Positions 1-6,767 of a stretch of 15,141 bases of DNA are shown here, piece by piece. Position numbers and translations under genes: made by a program. The notes under the pieces were generated by a model that did no database searches, was not told the DNA's origin, and saw only the letters and a list, made by a program, of their open reading frames with translations. Numbering within the stretch: the stretch's first letter is position 1; the number at the start of each line of letters is the position of its first letter. This stretch comes from Candidatus Mediterraneibacter colneyensis (lineage in GTDB: Bacteria > Bacillota > Clostridia > Lachnospirales > Lachnospiraceae), in assembly GCA_019114745.1 (NCBI GenBank), contig DXEY01000092.1, positions 1 through 15,141 of the forward strand. Reading direction: 5' to 3'.

Positions 1-160
1 AAAGATTTTTCTCTGAAAAACAGAATAGAAAATATTTTACACTGATAATCGTTTCTCCAGGTTGTCTGGGAATTTATAGAAGTCCTAAGCGGAGTATGAT
101 AAAATAAAAGAAAAACGAAGAGGTTCCCCGGATTTTGTTTCCGCAAAAGGAGGTATTCCT

Positions 161-952
161 ATGAAAAAGAAGCAACTGCTGGCTGCAGCAGCCGTTTCGG
201 TCTGCGCCCTGTCCGGCTGTTCCGACAGAGAAAAAATCACATTTCCTTTTTCGGCATCAGATGTATATTTTGTAGAAATGTACCGTTACACTGTGCCCGC
301 AGATGCCCAGTCGAAGGTCATACTGGAAACAGAAGATATAGAAGAGCTGTATGATTCATTTTCCGGGAAGTCTGTAAGCCCGGAGGAAGAGGAGAGCGAT
401 CTGGCGGGAGGAACGACGACCAGCTTTCGGTTTTGCCTGAACGATGGTACGGATTACGAGATCATTTATACCTATGGCGGCGGGAGAAACGGGGCGATCC
501 GTTTCCTGACCGAGGAAAAAGACTGCGTCACTTCGGCGGACATAGGAGCGTTCTGGGAGAAATGTGACAGCGAGCCGGCTGCGGTGCATGAAAGTAAACT
601 GCCCGGTGATCCGTGCGGGCTGACAACGAAACCCATAGAAGACACTATGCTGCTCCCGGGACATTATGTTGCGGAAGGGTATGATCCGTATCTGGAGCCG
701 TACCTTGACCTGTATGCGGATGAAACGGCGACACTTACCTATTCGTCGGTATCCAGCGACAAACCGATGGGAGAGATTACAATTGAGGACGGCAGCCTGG
801 TCCTCAACGACGACATGTTCGAGAAGAAATACACCTTCCTGATCGACGGGCAGGATCTGATCTTTCAGGCGGATCAGTCAGCTGCAATCCCTCAGCTTGA
901 GGAAAATACCCTTAAAGACGGGGCGAGGTTTGTGTACCAGGAAGAGGAATAG
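161..952 (+). CDS. Putative lipoprotein of unknown function
   Basis: I do not recognise the family. The first 20 residues form a classic lipoprotein signal: MKKK, a hydrophobic stretch, then the lipobox LSGC, with Cys20 as the likely lipidation site after signal peptidase II cleavage. The mature protein should therefore sit on the outer face of the membrane. It is about 243 residues long, acidic and rich in Tyr, Asp and Glu, with no further membrane segment. Residues 80-115 and 165-235 read as beta-strand-rich stretches (alternating hydrophobic residues, 'GTTTSFRFCL', 'ETATLTYSS'). The start is well supported: AAAGGAGGT at 146-154 lies 6 nt before the ATG. The gene ends 68 nt before the isochorismatase-like gene, and no terminator lies between them, so the two may share a transcript. 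Lipoprotein status is secure; function is open. Confidence 0.85.
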   Translation: MKKKQLLAAAAVSVCALSGCSDREKITFPFSASDVYFVEMYRYTVPADAQSKVILETEDIEELYDSFSGKSVSPEEEESDLAGGTTTSFRFCLNDGTDYEIIYTYGGGRNGAIRFLTEEKDCVTSADIGAFWEKCDSEPAAVHESKLPGDPCGLTTKPIEDTMLLPGHYVAEGYDPYLEPYLDLYADETATLTYSSVSSDKPMGEITIEDGSLVLNDDMFEKKYTFLIDGQDLIFQADQSAAIPQLEENTLKDGARFVYQEEE

Positions 953-965
953 CGGCTGCGGGGTA

Positions 966-983
966 TGATATGTGCGCGTATCA
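966..983. repeat. 18-bp near-palindrome between lipoprotein and hydrolase genes
   Basis: TGATATGTG is followed directly by CGCGTATCA. The two 9-base halves are inverted copies except at two positions, which would be G-U pairs in RNA. It lies 14 bases after the lipoprotein stop codon and about 38 bases before the next start codon. There is no T-tract after it, so it is not an intrinsic terminator. An operator is possible, but no convincing promoter is placed next to it. Confidence 0.35.
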
Positions 984-1020
984 GACATAATATAGCGATC
1001 AATAGTTCGGAGGACAGAAT

Positions 1021-1587
1021 ATGAGCAACATACTTTTTCTTATCATCGATATGCAGAATGGATTTATCAATGGATTTACCCGGGATCTGCCGGAAAAGAT
1101 CCGCGAGTTCCAGGCGGGGATCGGCGACCGTGCGGTTACGGCGGGAACCCGCTATGTAAACCATGAGCGGACGGCGTGCTATGTATTTGAAGGGTGGAAA
1201 AGCTGTATGGCCGGCTCGGAGGAGGCTGAGATAGTGCCGGAGCTTCGCGGGTGCATGGAGAGAGTGTTTGACAAAGACAGGTACAGCTGCTGGAATGAGG
1301 AGATGAAAGCGTTTATCCGGGAAAAACGGATTAAAAAGATATATTTCGCAGGCGTGAATACCGGATGCTGTGTCCTGCACAGTGTCCTGGACTGCTATAA
1401 TGATCTGGCGGAATGCGCGGTGATCGAGGATCTCTGCGGCTCCACGTCCGGGTTCAGAGAGCACGAGGCGGCGCTGGTTGTCCTGCGGAGCTGTATTACA
1501 GAGGAACGTGTGGTCACTGCGGAAAAGGCATATGAGGAGATCTGCGGCACGGATGGGAAACGCGGCGGCAGACATACAGAAAATTAG
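1021..1587 (+). CDS. Isochorismatase-family cysteine hydrolase
   Basis: The 188-residue product has the isochorismatase / nicotinamidase-like fold. The catalytic triad can be read: Asp10 in 'LIIDMQNGF', Lys85 in 'VFDKDRYS', and Cys117 in 'GVNTGCCVLHSVLDC', which matches the family pattern GVxTxxCV. Length fits the single-domain enzymes of this family (about 180-220 residues). Members hydrolyse isochorismate, nicotinamide, N-carbamoyl compounds or other small amides; nothing here decides the substrate. There is no signal peptide, so it is cytoplasmic. The start is supported by GGAGGA at 1009-1014, 6 nt before the ATG. It follows the lipoprotein gene on the same strand without an evident terminator. 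The fba promoter overlaps the region immediately after its stop codon. Family is confident; substrate is unknown. Confidence 0.88.
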   Translation: MSNILFLIIDMQNGFINGFTRDLPEKIREFQAGIGDRAVTAGTRYVNHERTACYVFEGWKSCMAGSEEAEIVPELRGCMERVFDKDRYSCWNEEMKAFIREKRIKKIYFAGVNTGCCVLHSVLDCYNDLAECAVIEDLCGSTSGFREHEAALVVLRSCITEERVVTAEKAYEEICGTDGKRGGRHTEN

Positions 1588-1588
1588 A

Positions 1589-1617
1589 TTGTATTTTTCG
1601 CTCTGGTAAGCTATAAT
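1589..1617 (+). promoter_or_regulatory. Sigma-A-type promoter of fba
   Basis: A -35 element TTGTAT (1589-1594), a 17-nt spacer and a perfect -10 TATAAT (1612-1617) place the start of transcription near 1624, giving a leader of about 80 nt before the fba ATG. The -35 matches the consensus only in its TTG part. Confidence 0.65.
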
Positions 1618-1644
1618 AGAAAAGGATTCATAAAACCAGACAGA

Positions 1645-1679
1645 CCCCGGCGGTGCAGTATTTACGGGCTGCGGCGGGG
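1645..1679 (+). other. GC-rich hairpin in the fba leader
   Basis: CCCCG at 1645-1649 can pair with CGGGG at 1675-1679, and inside it GCAG (1655-1658) pairs with CTGC (1669-1672) around a loop of about 10 nt. The stem is interrupted by mismatches. Its 3' arm includes part of the sequence GGGGAGG (1676-1682), which could act as an upstream Shine-Dalgarno site for the in-frame TTG at 1688. There is no T-tract, so it is not a terminator. Confidence 0.35.
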
Positions 1680-1702
1680 AGGTAGAATTGGAGGAGAAGA
1701 AA

Positions 1703-2566
1703 ATGTTAGTATCAGCAACAGAAATGCTTCAGAAAGCAAAAGCAGGCCACTATGCAGTTGGTCAGTTCAACATTAACAACCTTGAGTGGACAAAAGCGAT
1801 TCTTTTGACAGCGCAGGAGTGTAATTCACCGGTTATCCTCGGCGTATCTGAGGGCGCTGGAAAATATATGGCAGGTTATAAAACAGTTGTAGGCATGGTA
1901 AACGGTATGCTCGAAGAACTGAACATCACCGTTCCGGTTGCGCTTCACCTGGATCACGGCAGCTACGACGGATGCCTGAAATGTGTAGAAGCAGGATTCT
2001 CATCTATTATGTTTGACGGATCACACTATCCGATCGACGAGAACGTAGCTAAGACGAAAGAACTCGTTAAGATCGCTCACGACCACGGTATGTCCCTTGA
2101 GGCAGAAGTAGGCGCGATCGGCGGCGAGGAAGACGGAGTAGTCGGCAAGGGCGAGTGCGCGGATCCGGATGAGTGCAAGATGATCGCTGACCTGGGAATC
2201 GACTTCCTGGCAGCAGGTATCGGCAACATCCACGGCGTATACCCGGACAACTGGGAAGGCCTGAGCTTTGAGACTCTCGATGCGATCCAGCAGAAGACAG
2301 GAGATATGCCTCTCGTACTTCACGGCGGTACAGGTATCCCGGACGATATGATCAGGAAAGCGATCGATTTGGGCGTTGCTAAGATCAATGTAAATACAGA
2401 GTGCCAGATCGTATTCGCTGAGGCGACACGCGAGTATATCGAGGCAGGAAAAGACAAACAGGGTAAAGGATTTGATCCGAGAAAACTCCTGAAACCGGGT
2501 ACAGAAGCAATCATGGCTAAAGTGAAGGAAAAAATGGAGTTATTCGGCTCTGTAGGAAAAGCCTGA
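1703..2566 (+). CDS. fba: Class II fructose-bisphosphate aldolase
   Basis: This is the zinc-dependent aldolase that cleaves fructose 1,6-bisphosphate to dihydroxyacetone phosphate and glyceraldehyde 3-phosphate in glycolysis, and runs in reverse in gluconeogenesis; it is cytoplasmic. The 287-residue product aligns by eye along its whole length with the Bacillus FbaA type. The N-terminus reads 'YAVGQFNINNLEW'. 'HLDHGS' supplies catalytic Asp84 and zinc ligand His85. 'EAEVGAIGGEED' is the family acidic motif, His177 in 'GNIHG' and His207 in 'LHGGTG' are the other zinc ligands, and 'KINVNTE' binds phosphate. I chose the ATG at 1703 because GGAGGAG (1690-1696) lies 6 nt upstream and the length then fits the family; an in-frame TTG at 1688 would add five residues. 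The codon choice looks like that of a highly expressed gene. It has its own promoter and a terminator right after the stop, so it is probably monocistronic. Confidence 0.97.
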   Translation: MLVSATEMLQKAKAGHYAVGQFNINNLEWTKAILLTAQECNSPVILGVSEGAGKYMAGYKTVVGMVNGMLEELNITVPVALHLDHGSYDGCLKCVEAGFSSIMFDGSHYPIDENVAKTKELVKIAHDHGMSLEAEVGAIGGEEDGVVGKGECADPDECKMIADLGIDFLAAGIGNIHGVYPDNWEGLSFETLDAIQQKTGDMPLVLHGGTGIPDDMIRKAIDLGVAKINVNTECQIVFAEATREYIEAGKDKQGKGFDPRKLLKPGTEAIMAKVKEKMELFGSVGKA

Positions 2567-2572
2567 AAAATT

Positions 2573-2597
2573 TTCAGGTGAACCTGAATAATTTTTT
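2573..2597 (+). terminator. Intrinsic terminator of fba
   Basis: TTCAGG (2573-2578) and CCTGAA (2583-2588) form a 6-bp stem around the tetraloop TGAA. TAA and then six Ts (2592-2597) follow. The A-run before the stem and the T-run after it can extend the pairing, as is common for such terminators. It begins 7 bases after the fba stop codon. Confidence 0.8.
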
Positions 2598-2609
2598 GAC
2601 AAATTTCAC

Positions 2610-2638
2610 TTGCCTTTTTGGAGTGATTGAGTTATACT
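2610..2638 (+). promoter_or_regulatory. Sigma-A-type promoter of the glnN leader
   Basis: TTGCCT (2610-2615), a 17-nt spacer and TATACT (2633-2638) predict transcription starting near 2645. The nearby TTGACA at 2596-2601 is 31 bases from this -10, so it cannot be its -35 element. The start lies only about 13 nt before the strong hairpin at 2658-2689. Confidence 0.7.
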
Positions 2639-2657
2639 GTCACACGTAGACATGAAC

Positions 2658-2693
2658 AAGGGCGTTCCAAGATAGCTTGGAGTGCCCTTTTTT
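2658..2693 (+). terminator. Leader terminator (attenuator) upstream of glnN
   Basis: The arms 2658-2671 and 2676-2689 pair in all 14 positions (two of them G-U) around the loop ATAG, and TTTTTT follows at 2688-2693. It is the strongest intrinsic terminator in the window. It lies after the glnN promoter and 42 bases before the glnN start, with no sizeable gene between. It would therefore cut off most transcription unless it is relieved, or else define a small RNA of about 50 nt. Attenuation is known for nitrogen genes in Clostridia, for example by ANTAR-domain antiterminators, but I do not see the paired hexaloop hairpins of that class here. The terminator structure is seen; the regulatory role is inferred. 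Confidence 0.85.
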
Positions 2694-2735
2694 CATAGGG
2701 ATCTATAAAAGAACATGAGAAGGAAGGGAATTCAT

Positions 2736-4850
2736 ATGAGCACAGAACTGATCAATGTAGCAGAGATCTTTGGCGAAAATGTCTTTAACGACACGGTAAT
2801 GCAGGAGCGTCTTCCGAAAAAGGTATACAAGAACCTGAAGAAGACCATTGAAGAAGGGAAAGAGCTGGATCTTGAGACTGCCGACGTTATCGCACATGAG
2901 ATGAAAGAATGGGCGATCGAGAAAGGCGCGACACACTATACTCATTGGTTCCTGCCTCTGACAGGCGTGACTGCCGAGAAGCATGACTCATTTATCTCCG
3001 CACCTCAGCCGAGCGGAAAGGTGCTGATGAGCTTCTCGGGAAAAGAACTGATCAAAGGCGAGCCGGATGCTTCCTCATTCCCGTCAGGCGGGTTGAGAGC
3101 CACATTTGAGGCGAGAGGATATACAGCATGGGACTGCACATCACCGGCATTCGTAAGACAGGATGCGGCAGGAGCTACCCTGTGTATTCCGACGGCTTTC
3201 TGTTCTTATACAGGAGAGGCTCTGGACCAGAAAACTCCTCTCCTCCGGTCCATGGAAGCGATCAATAAGCAGGCGCTGCGCCTCCTGAGACTGTTCGGAA
3301 ATACAACGTCAAAGAAAGTGACGCCGTCTGTAGGCCCTGAGCAGGAATACTTCCTTGTAGATGCAGAGAAGTTTGAACAGAGGAAGGATCTGATCTACAC
3401 AGGGCGTACCCTTTTCGGAGCGATGCCTCCGAAGGGACAGGAGCTCGACGACCACTACTTCGGAACGATCCGCCAGAGGATTGCGGCATTTATGAAAGAT
3501 GTGAATGAAGAACTGTGGAAAGTAGGAGTTACGGCGAAGACACAGCATAACGAAGTGGCTCCCGCACAGCATGAGCTGGCTCCGATCTATTCCGAGGCGA
3601 ATATAGCGGTGGATCACAACCAGATCGTAATGCAGACATTAAAGAGAGTGGCATGCCAGCACGGACTCAAATGCCTGCTCCACGAGAAGCCGTTTGCAGG
3701 CGTCAACGGTTCCGGGAAGCATAATAACTGGTCTATCACGACAGACGACGGCATCAATATGCTTGATCCGGGCAAGACTCCTCATGAGAATACACAGTTC
3801 CTGCTCGTTCTGACCTGTATCCTGAGAGCGGTGAATATGCATGCGGATCTTTTGAGAGAATCGGCGGCAGATCCGGGAAATGACCACAGGCTCGGAGCAA
3901 ATGAGGCTCCGCCGGCAATTATTTCCGTATTCCTGGGCGAGCAGCTTGAAGATGTACTGGAGCAGCTCATCAGCACGGGAGAAGCAACCCACAGTATCAA
4001 GGGAGGCAAGCTGGAGACGGGCGTGCGCACCCTTCCGGAGCTGTCGAAAGACGCGACAGACAGAAACCGTACCTCGCCGTTTGCATTTACAGGAAATAAG
4101 TTCGAGTTCCGTATGGTGGGATCCAGAGATTCTGTTGCATCCCCGAATATCGTGCTGAATACGATCGTGGCAGAGGCGTTCGCCGATGCGTGCGACGAGC
4201 TGGAGAAAGCAGACGACTTCGACCTGGCAGTACATGACCTGATCAAGAAATATGCGACAGAAAACCAGAGGATCGTATTCAACGGCGACGGCTACTCGGA
4301 AGAGTGGGTGAAGGAAGCTGAGAGAAGAGGCCTTCCGAATATCCGCTCCATGGTAGAGGCGATCCCGGCTATGGTGACAGATTCAGCGGTCGAGCTGTTT
4401 GAGCGGTTCGGAGTGTTTACAAGAGCTGAGCTGGAATCCCGTGCTGAGATCCAGTATGAGACATACGCTAAAGCGATCAATATTGAGGCGCGCACGATGA
4501 TCGATATGGCGAGCAAGCAGTTCCTGCCGGCGTTCATCAAGTATACAAAGACGCTTGCCGATACAGTCAATGCGGTAACGGCGGCAGGTGCGGACGCATC
4601 TGTCCAGAAGGAATCTCTCGGTGCAGTTACAGCGCTTATGAAGGAGACAAAGGGAGCCCTTGACGCCCTTGTCAAAGTGACGGACGAGGCTGCTCAGAAG
4701 GAGGAAGGCGCCGTGCAGGCGAACTTCTATCATTCCGATGTGTTCCCGGCAATGGAAGCGCTCCGCGCGCCGGTTGACAAACTGGAAATGATCGTGGACA
4801 AAGAGGCGTGGCCGATGCCGTCCTACGGAGATCTGATCTTTGAAGTCTAA
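2736..4850 (+). CDS. glnN: Type III glutamine synthetase
   Basis: This cytoplasmic enzyme makes glutamine from glutamate, ammonia and ATP, the main entry of ammonium into metabolism. The 704-residue product has the large-subunit size of the GSIII family (about 700 residues, against about 450 for GSI). GSIII motifs are visible: the N-terminal 'EIFGENVFND', 'FPSGGLRATFEARGYTAWD', the catalytic 'GPEQEYFLVD' (residues 200-209), 'KTQHNEVAPAQHE', 'GVNGSGKHNNWSI' (Lys328 and neighbours) and 'NRTSPFAFTGNKFEFR'. The C-terminal third is rich in Ala, Glu and Lys and helical, as in the family. I chose the ATG at 2736 over the in-frame ATG at 2715 because AGGAAGGG (2721-2728) sits 7 nt before it and homologues start at this Met. 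The gene is flanked by terminators on both sides and has its own promoter, so it forms its own unit. The leader hairpin implies control by transcription termination. Confidence 0.97.
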   Translation: MSTELINVAEIFGENVFNDTVMQERLPKKVYKNLKKTIEEGKELDLETADVIAHEMKEWAIEKGATHYTHWFLPLTGVTAEKHDSFISAPQPSGKVLMSFSGKELIKGEPDASSFPSGGLRATFEARGYTAWDCTSPAFVRQDAAGATLCIPTAFCSYTGEALDQKTPLLRSMEAINKQALRLLRLFGNTTSKKVTPSVGPEQEYFLVDAEKFEQRKDLIYTGRTLFGAMPPKGQELDDHYFGTIRQRIAAFMKDVNEELWKVGVTAKTQHNEVAPAQHELAPIYSEANIAVDHNQIVMQTLKRVACQHGLKCLLHEKPFAGVNGSGKHNNWSITTDDGINMLDPGKTPHENTQFLLVLTCILRAVNMHADLLRESAADPGNDHRLGANEAPPAIISVFLGEQLEDVLEQLISTGEATHSIKGGKLETGVRTLPELSKDATDRNRTSPFAFTGNKFEFRMVGSRDSVASPNIVLNTIVAEAFADACDELEKADDFDLAVHDLIKKYATENQRIVFNGDGYSEEWVKEAERRGLPNIRSMVEAIPAMVTDSAVELFERFGVFTRAELESRAEIQYETYAKAINIEARTMIDMASKQFLPAFIKYTKTLADTVNAVTAAGADASVQKESLGAVTALMKETKGALDALVKVTDEAAQKEEGAVQANFYHSDVFPAMEALRAPVDKLEMIVDKEAWPMPSYGDLIFEV

Positions 4851-4885
4851 AAGACGATAAACAACCAGAATATTGCCATACACCT

Positions 4886-4931
4886 TCCGGCGGGGAAAGA
4901 TACCTCTCTCTCTTTCCTCCGCCGGATTTTT
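4886..4931 (+). terminator. Intrinsic terminator of glnN
   Basis: CCGGCGG at 4887-4893 pairs with CCGCCGG at 4919-4925. Beyond one bulged T, GGAAAGA (4894-4900) pairs with TCTTTCC (4911-4917). TTTTT follows at 4927-4931. It starts 35 bases after the glnN stop codon. A possible extended -10 (TG at 4931-4932, GATACT at 4934-4939) for the next gene begins inside its T-tract. Confidence 0.88.
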
Positions 4932-4994
4932 GTGATACTATGCTCTTTAGGATCAGAAGCATAAATGCAGTTGAAACGAAAAGGAGACAGTGTG

Positions 4995-6767
4995 ATGCAG
5001 TCATCAGCAGATTTGAGGAATTTACTGAACAGGATAGACCACAGGGGCTATCCTGCCTACAAGGATACAAGAGGAGCGTATCAGTTCCCGGGGTATGTAT
5101 TGTCGATCGACCATGTGCAGGGAGACCCCTTTGCGTCTCCGTCCAAAGTCAGCGTGCATGTGGCAGGGCGTACGGCAGGGTTCCCCGGGGAGCTGTACCG
5201 GGAAGATTACCAGCGCATTGCCCTGCAGGACGAACTGACCAGGCAGTTTGGGAAACGAGTGGAACGGTTTGCGTTTAAGGCAAAAGGTTCCGGAAAGAGC
5301 GGGCTTATCTCCGTGAGCCGGTGCGGGCAGGAGATACTGGAGCGGACGGCGTGCAGGATCGATCCGAAGAGCGGGGACGTTGTGCTTCGGATGGAGATCG
5401 GATTTCCTGCAAACGGGCGGACGATCAATGCCCGGGAACTGGAGAAGATCCTGTTTGAATTTGTCCCGGAATGTGTAAAGAACGCATTATTTTATAAAAA
5501 TATGGACGCCGCGCGCCTGCGTGCAGTTGCCGATCTTGCCGAGGATCAGCACTACATCCGCGGGATGCTTCCCAAACTCGGGCTGTGCGCGTTCGTGGCA
5601 GACGGAAGCGTGCTCCCGAGGGAATCGGGGATCTCTCCGCGCCCGATGAAGGGCGGCGTGAAGTTCCGCTCCCCGAAAGAACTGGAAGTGACGCTGGATC
5701 TGCCCCACAGGGGAAAGATCACGGGCATGGGGATCAAAAAGGGGATCACGCTCATCGTCGGAGGTGGATACCATGGCAAATCCACCCTGCTCAAAGCGCT
5801 GGAGCTCGGTGTGTATGACCATATCGCCGGGGACGGAAGAGAGTATGTCATTACAGACAATACTGCCATGAAGATACGCGCCGAGGACGGACGGAGCATT
5901 CAGAAAACAGATATTTCCATGTTTATCAATGATCTGCCAAACGGGAAGGATACCGTGGGATTCTGCACGGAGGACGCCAGCGGCAGTACCTCCCAGGCGG
6001 CGAACGTGGTGGAGAGCATGGAGGCGGGAGCGTCCCTTCTTCTCATAGATGAGGACACCAGCGCTACGAATTTCATGATCCGCGACGAACTGATGCAGCG
6101 GGTGATCCACCGGGACATGGAACCGATCACGCCGTTTATCGAGCGGATCAGGGAACTGTATGAGGATTACGGCATTTCCACTGTGATCGTGGCGGGCAGT
6201 TCGGGCTCCTATTTCCACATCGCAGATACGATCATCCAGATGGATCGCTATGTGCCGAAAGATATTACCGAATACGCGAAAAAAGAGGCGGAGAGCTATC
6301 CGGCGGTCACCTGCCCGGAGACTCCGGCAGCCACGCCGGACTTCAGACGCTGCCCGCAGCCCGGACAGGCATTTAGAGGAAATGACCGGATCAAGATGAA
6401 GACAATGGGCCGCGAGGCAGTCATGATCAATAAGGAGACGATCGATCTGCGGTACGTGGAGCAGATCACGGACAGCGAGCAGGTAACGGCGCTCGGGTAC
6501 TGTATGAGGTACGCCCAGAGGCATATCCTGGACGGGAAAAAGGACATCCGGAGGATCGTGGATGAACTGGAGCAGGTGATCGAAAAGGGATCGCTCTCGG
6601 CCCTGTGCGAGAGTGCTTCAGGCATAGCATGTATGGCGGCGCCCCGCAGGCAGGAAATATTTGCATGTTTTAACCGATACCGCAGCCTGAAGATGAACGG
6701 ACAGAAAGGAGATACGGGAAATGCAGTTAGTGAACGGCAGACCGGAAGATACCGGGGGAAGGCTTGA
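4995..6767 (+). CDS. Predicted ABC-class ATPase (COG3044 / PF09818 family)
   Basis: The 590-residue protein matches the little-studied ABC-class ATPase family known in bacteria only by sequence; a trypanosome homologue, MRB1590, is linked to mitochondrial RNA editing. The Walker A loop is 'GGGYHGKST' (residues 256-264, Lys262), a signature-like 'DASGSTSQAANVVESM' follows, and Walker B is 'LLLIDEDTS' with Asp352 and Glu353. The family N-terminal domain starts at 'LRNLLNRIDHRGYPAYK', and the C-terminal part contains the typical 'IDLRYVEQITDSEQ'. There are no membrane segments, so it is not a transporter; binding of nucleic acid is inferred from the homologue. The ATG at 4995 is preferred because AAGGAG (4981-4986) lies 8 nt before it; an in-frame ATG at 4965 has no such site. 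Its last 47 bases overlap the next gene, which indicates co-transcription and probably coupled translation. Confidence 0.9.
   Translation: MQSSADLRNLLNRIDHRGYPAYKDTRGAYQFPGYVLSIDHVQGDPFASPSKVSVHVAGRTAGFPGELYREDYQRIALQDELTRQFGKRVERFAFKAKGSGKSGLISVSRCGQEILERTACRIDPKSGDVVLRMEIGFPANGRTINARELEKILFEFVPECVKNALFYKNMDAARLRAVADLAEDQHYIRGMLPKLGLCAFVADGSVLPRESGISPRPMKGGVKFRSPKELEVTLDLPHRGKITGMGIKKGITLIVGGGYHGKSTLLKALELGVYDHIAGDGREYVITDNTAMKIRAEDGRSIQKTDISMFINDLPNGKDTVGFCTEDASGSTSQAANVVESMEAGASLLLIDEDTSATNFMIRDELMQRVIHRDMEPITPFIERIRELYEDYGISTVIVAGSSGSYFHIADTIIQMDRYVPKDITEYAKKEAESYPAVTCPETPAATPDFRRCPQPGQAFRGNDRIKMKTMGREAVMINKETIDLRYVEQITDSEQVTALGYCMRYAQRHILDGKKDIRRIVDELEQVIEKGSLSALCESASGIACMAAPRRQEIFACFNRYRSLKMNGQKGDTGNAVSERQTGRYRGKA

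Noticed and set aside
892..1575. 227-codon open frame on the minus strand
   Set aside because: Antisense to the isochorismatase-like gene, which has its full catalytic triad; no start signal or domain supports it.
2596..2601. Perfect TTGACA after the fba terminator
   Set aside because: The only good -10 (2633-2638) is 31 bases away, far beyond the usual 16-18; TTGCCT at 2610 has the correct 17-nt spacing instead.
2658..2693. glnN leader hairpin as a classical ANTAR-binding element
   Set aside because: ANTAR targets have two adjacent hairpins with six-base loops carrying A at position 1 and G at position 4; only one hairpin with a four-base loop fits between promoter and terminator here.
2715..2735. 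Upstream in-frame ATG of glnN (adds MRRKGIH)
   Set aside because: No ribosome site before it, while the ATG at 2736 has AGGAAGGG at a good distance and fits family N-termini.
4965..4994. Upstream in-frame ATG of the ABC-class ATPase
   Set aside because: The Shine-Dalgarno AAGGAG lies inside this stretch and points to the ATG at 4995.
5487..6524. 345-codon open frame on the minus strand
   Set aside because: Antisense to the COG3044 ATPase with its intact Walker motifs; the translation is His/Arg/Leu-rich without a recognisable fold, typical of a shadow frame.
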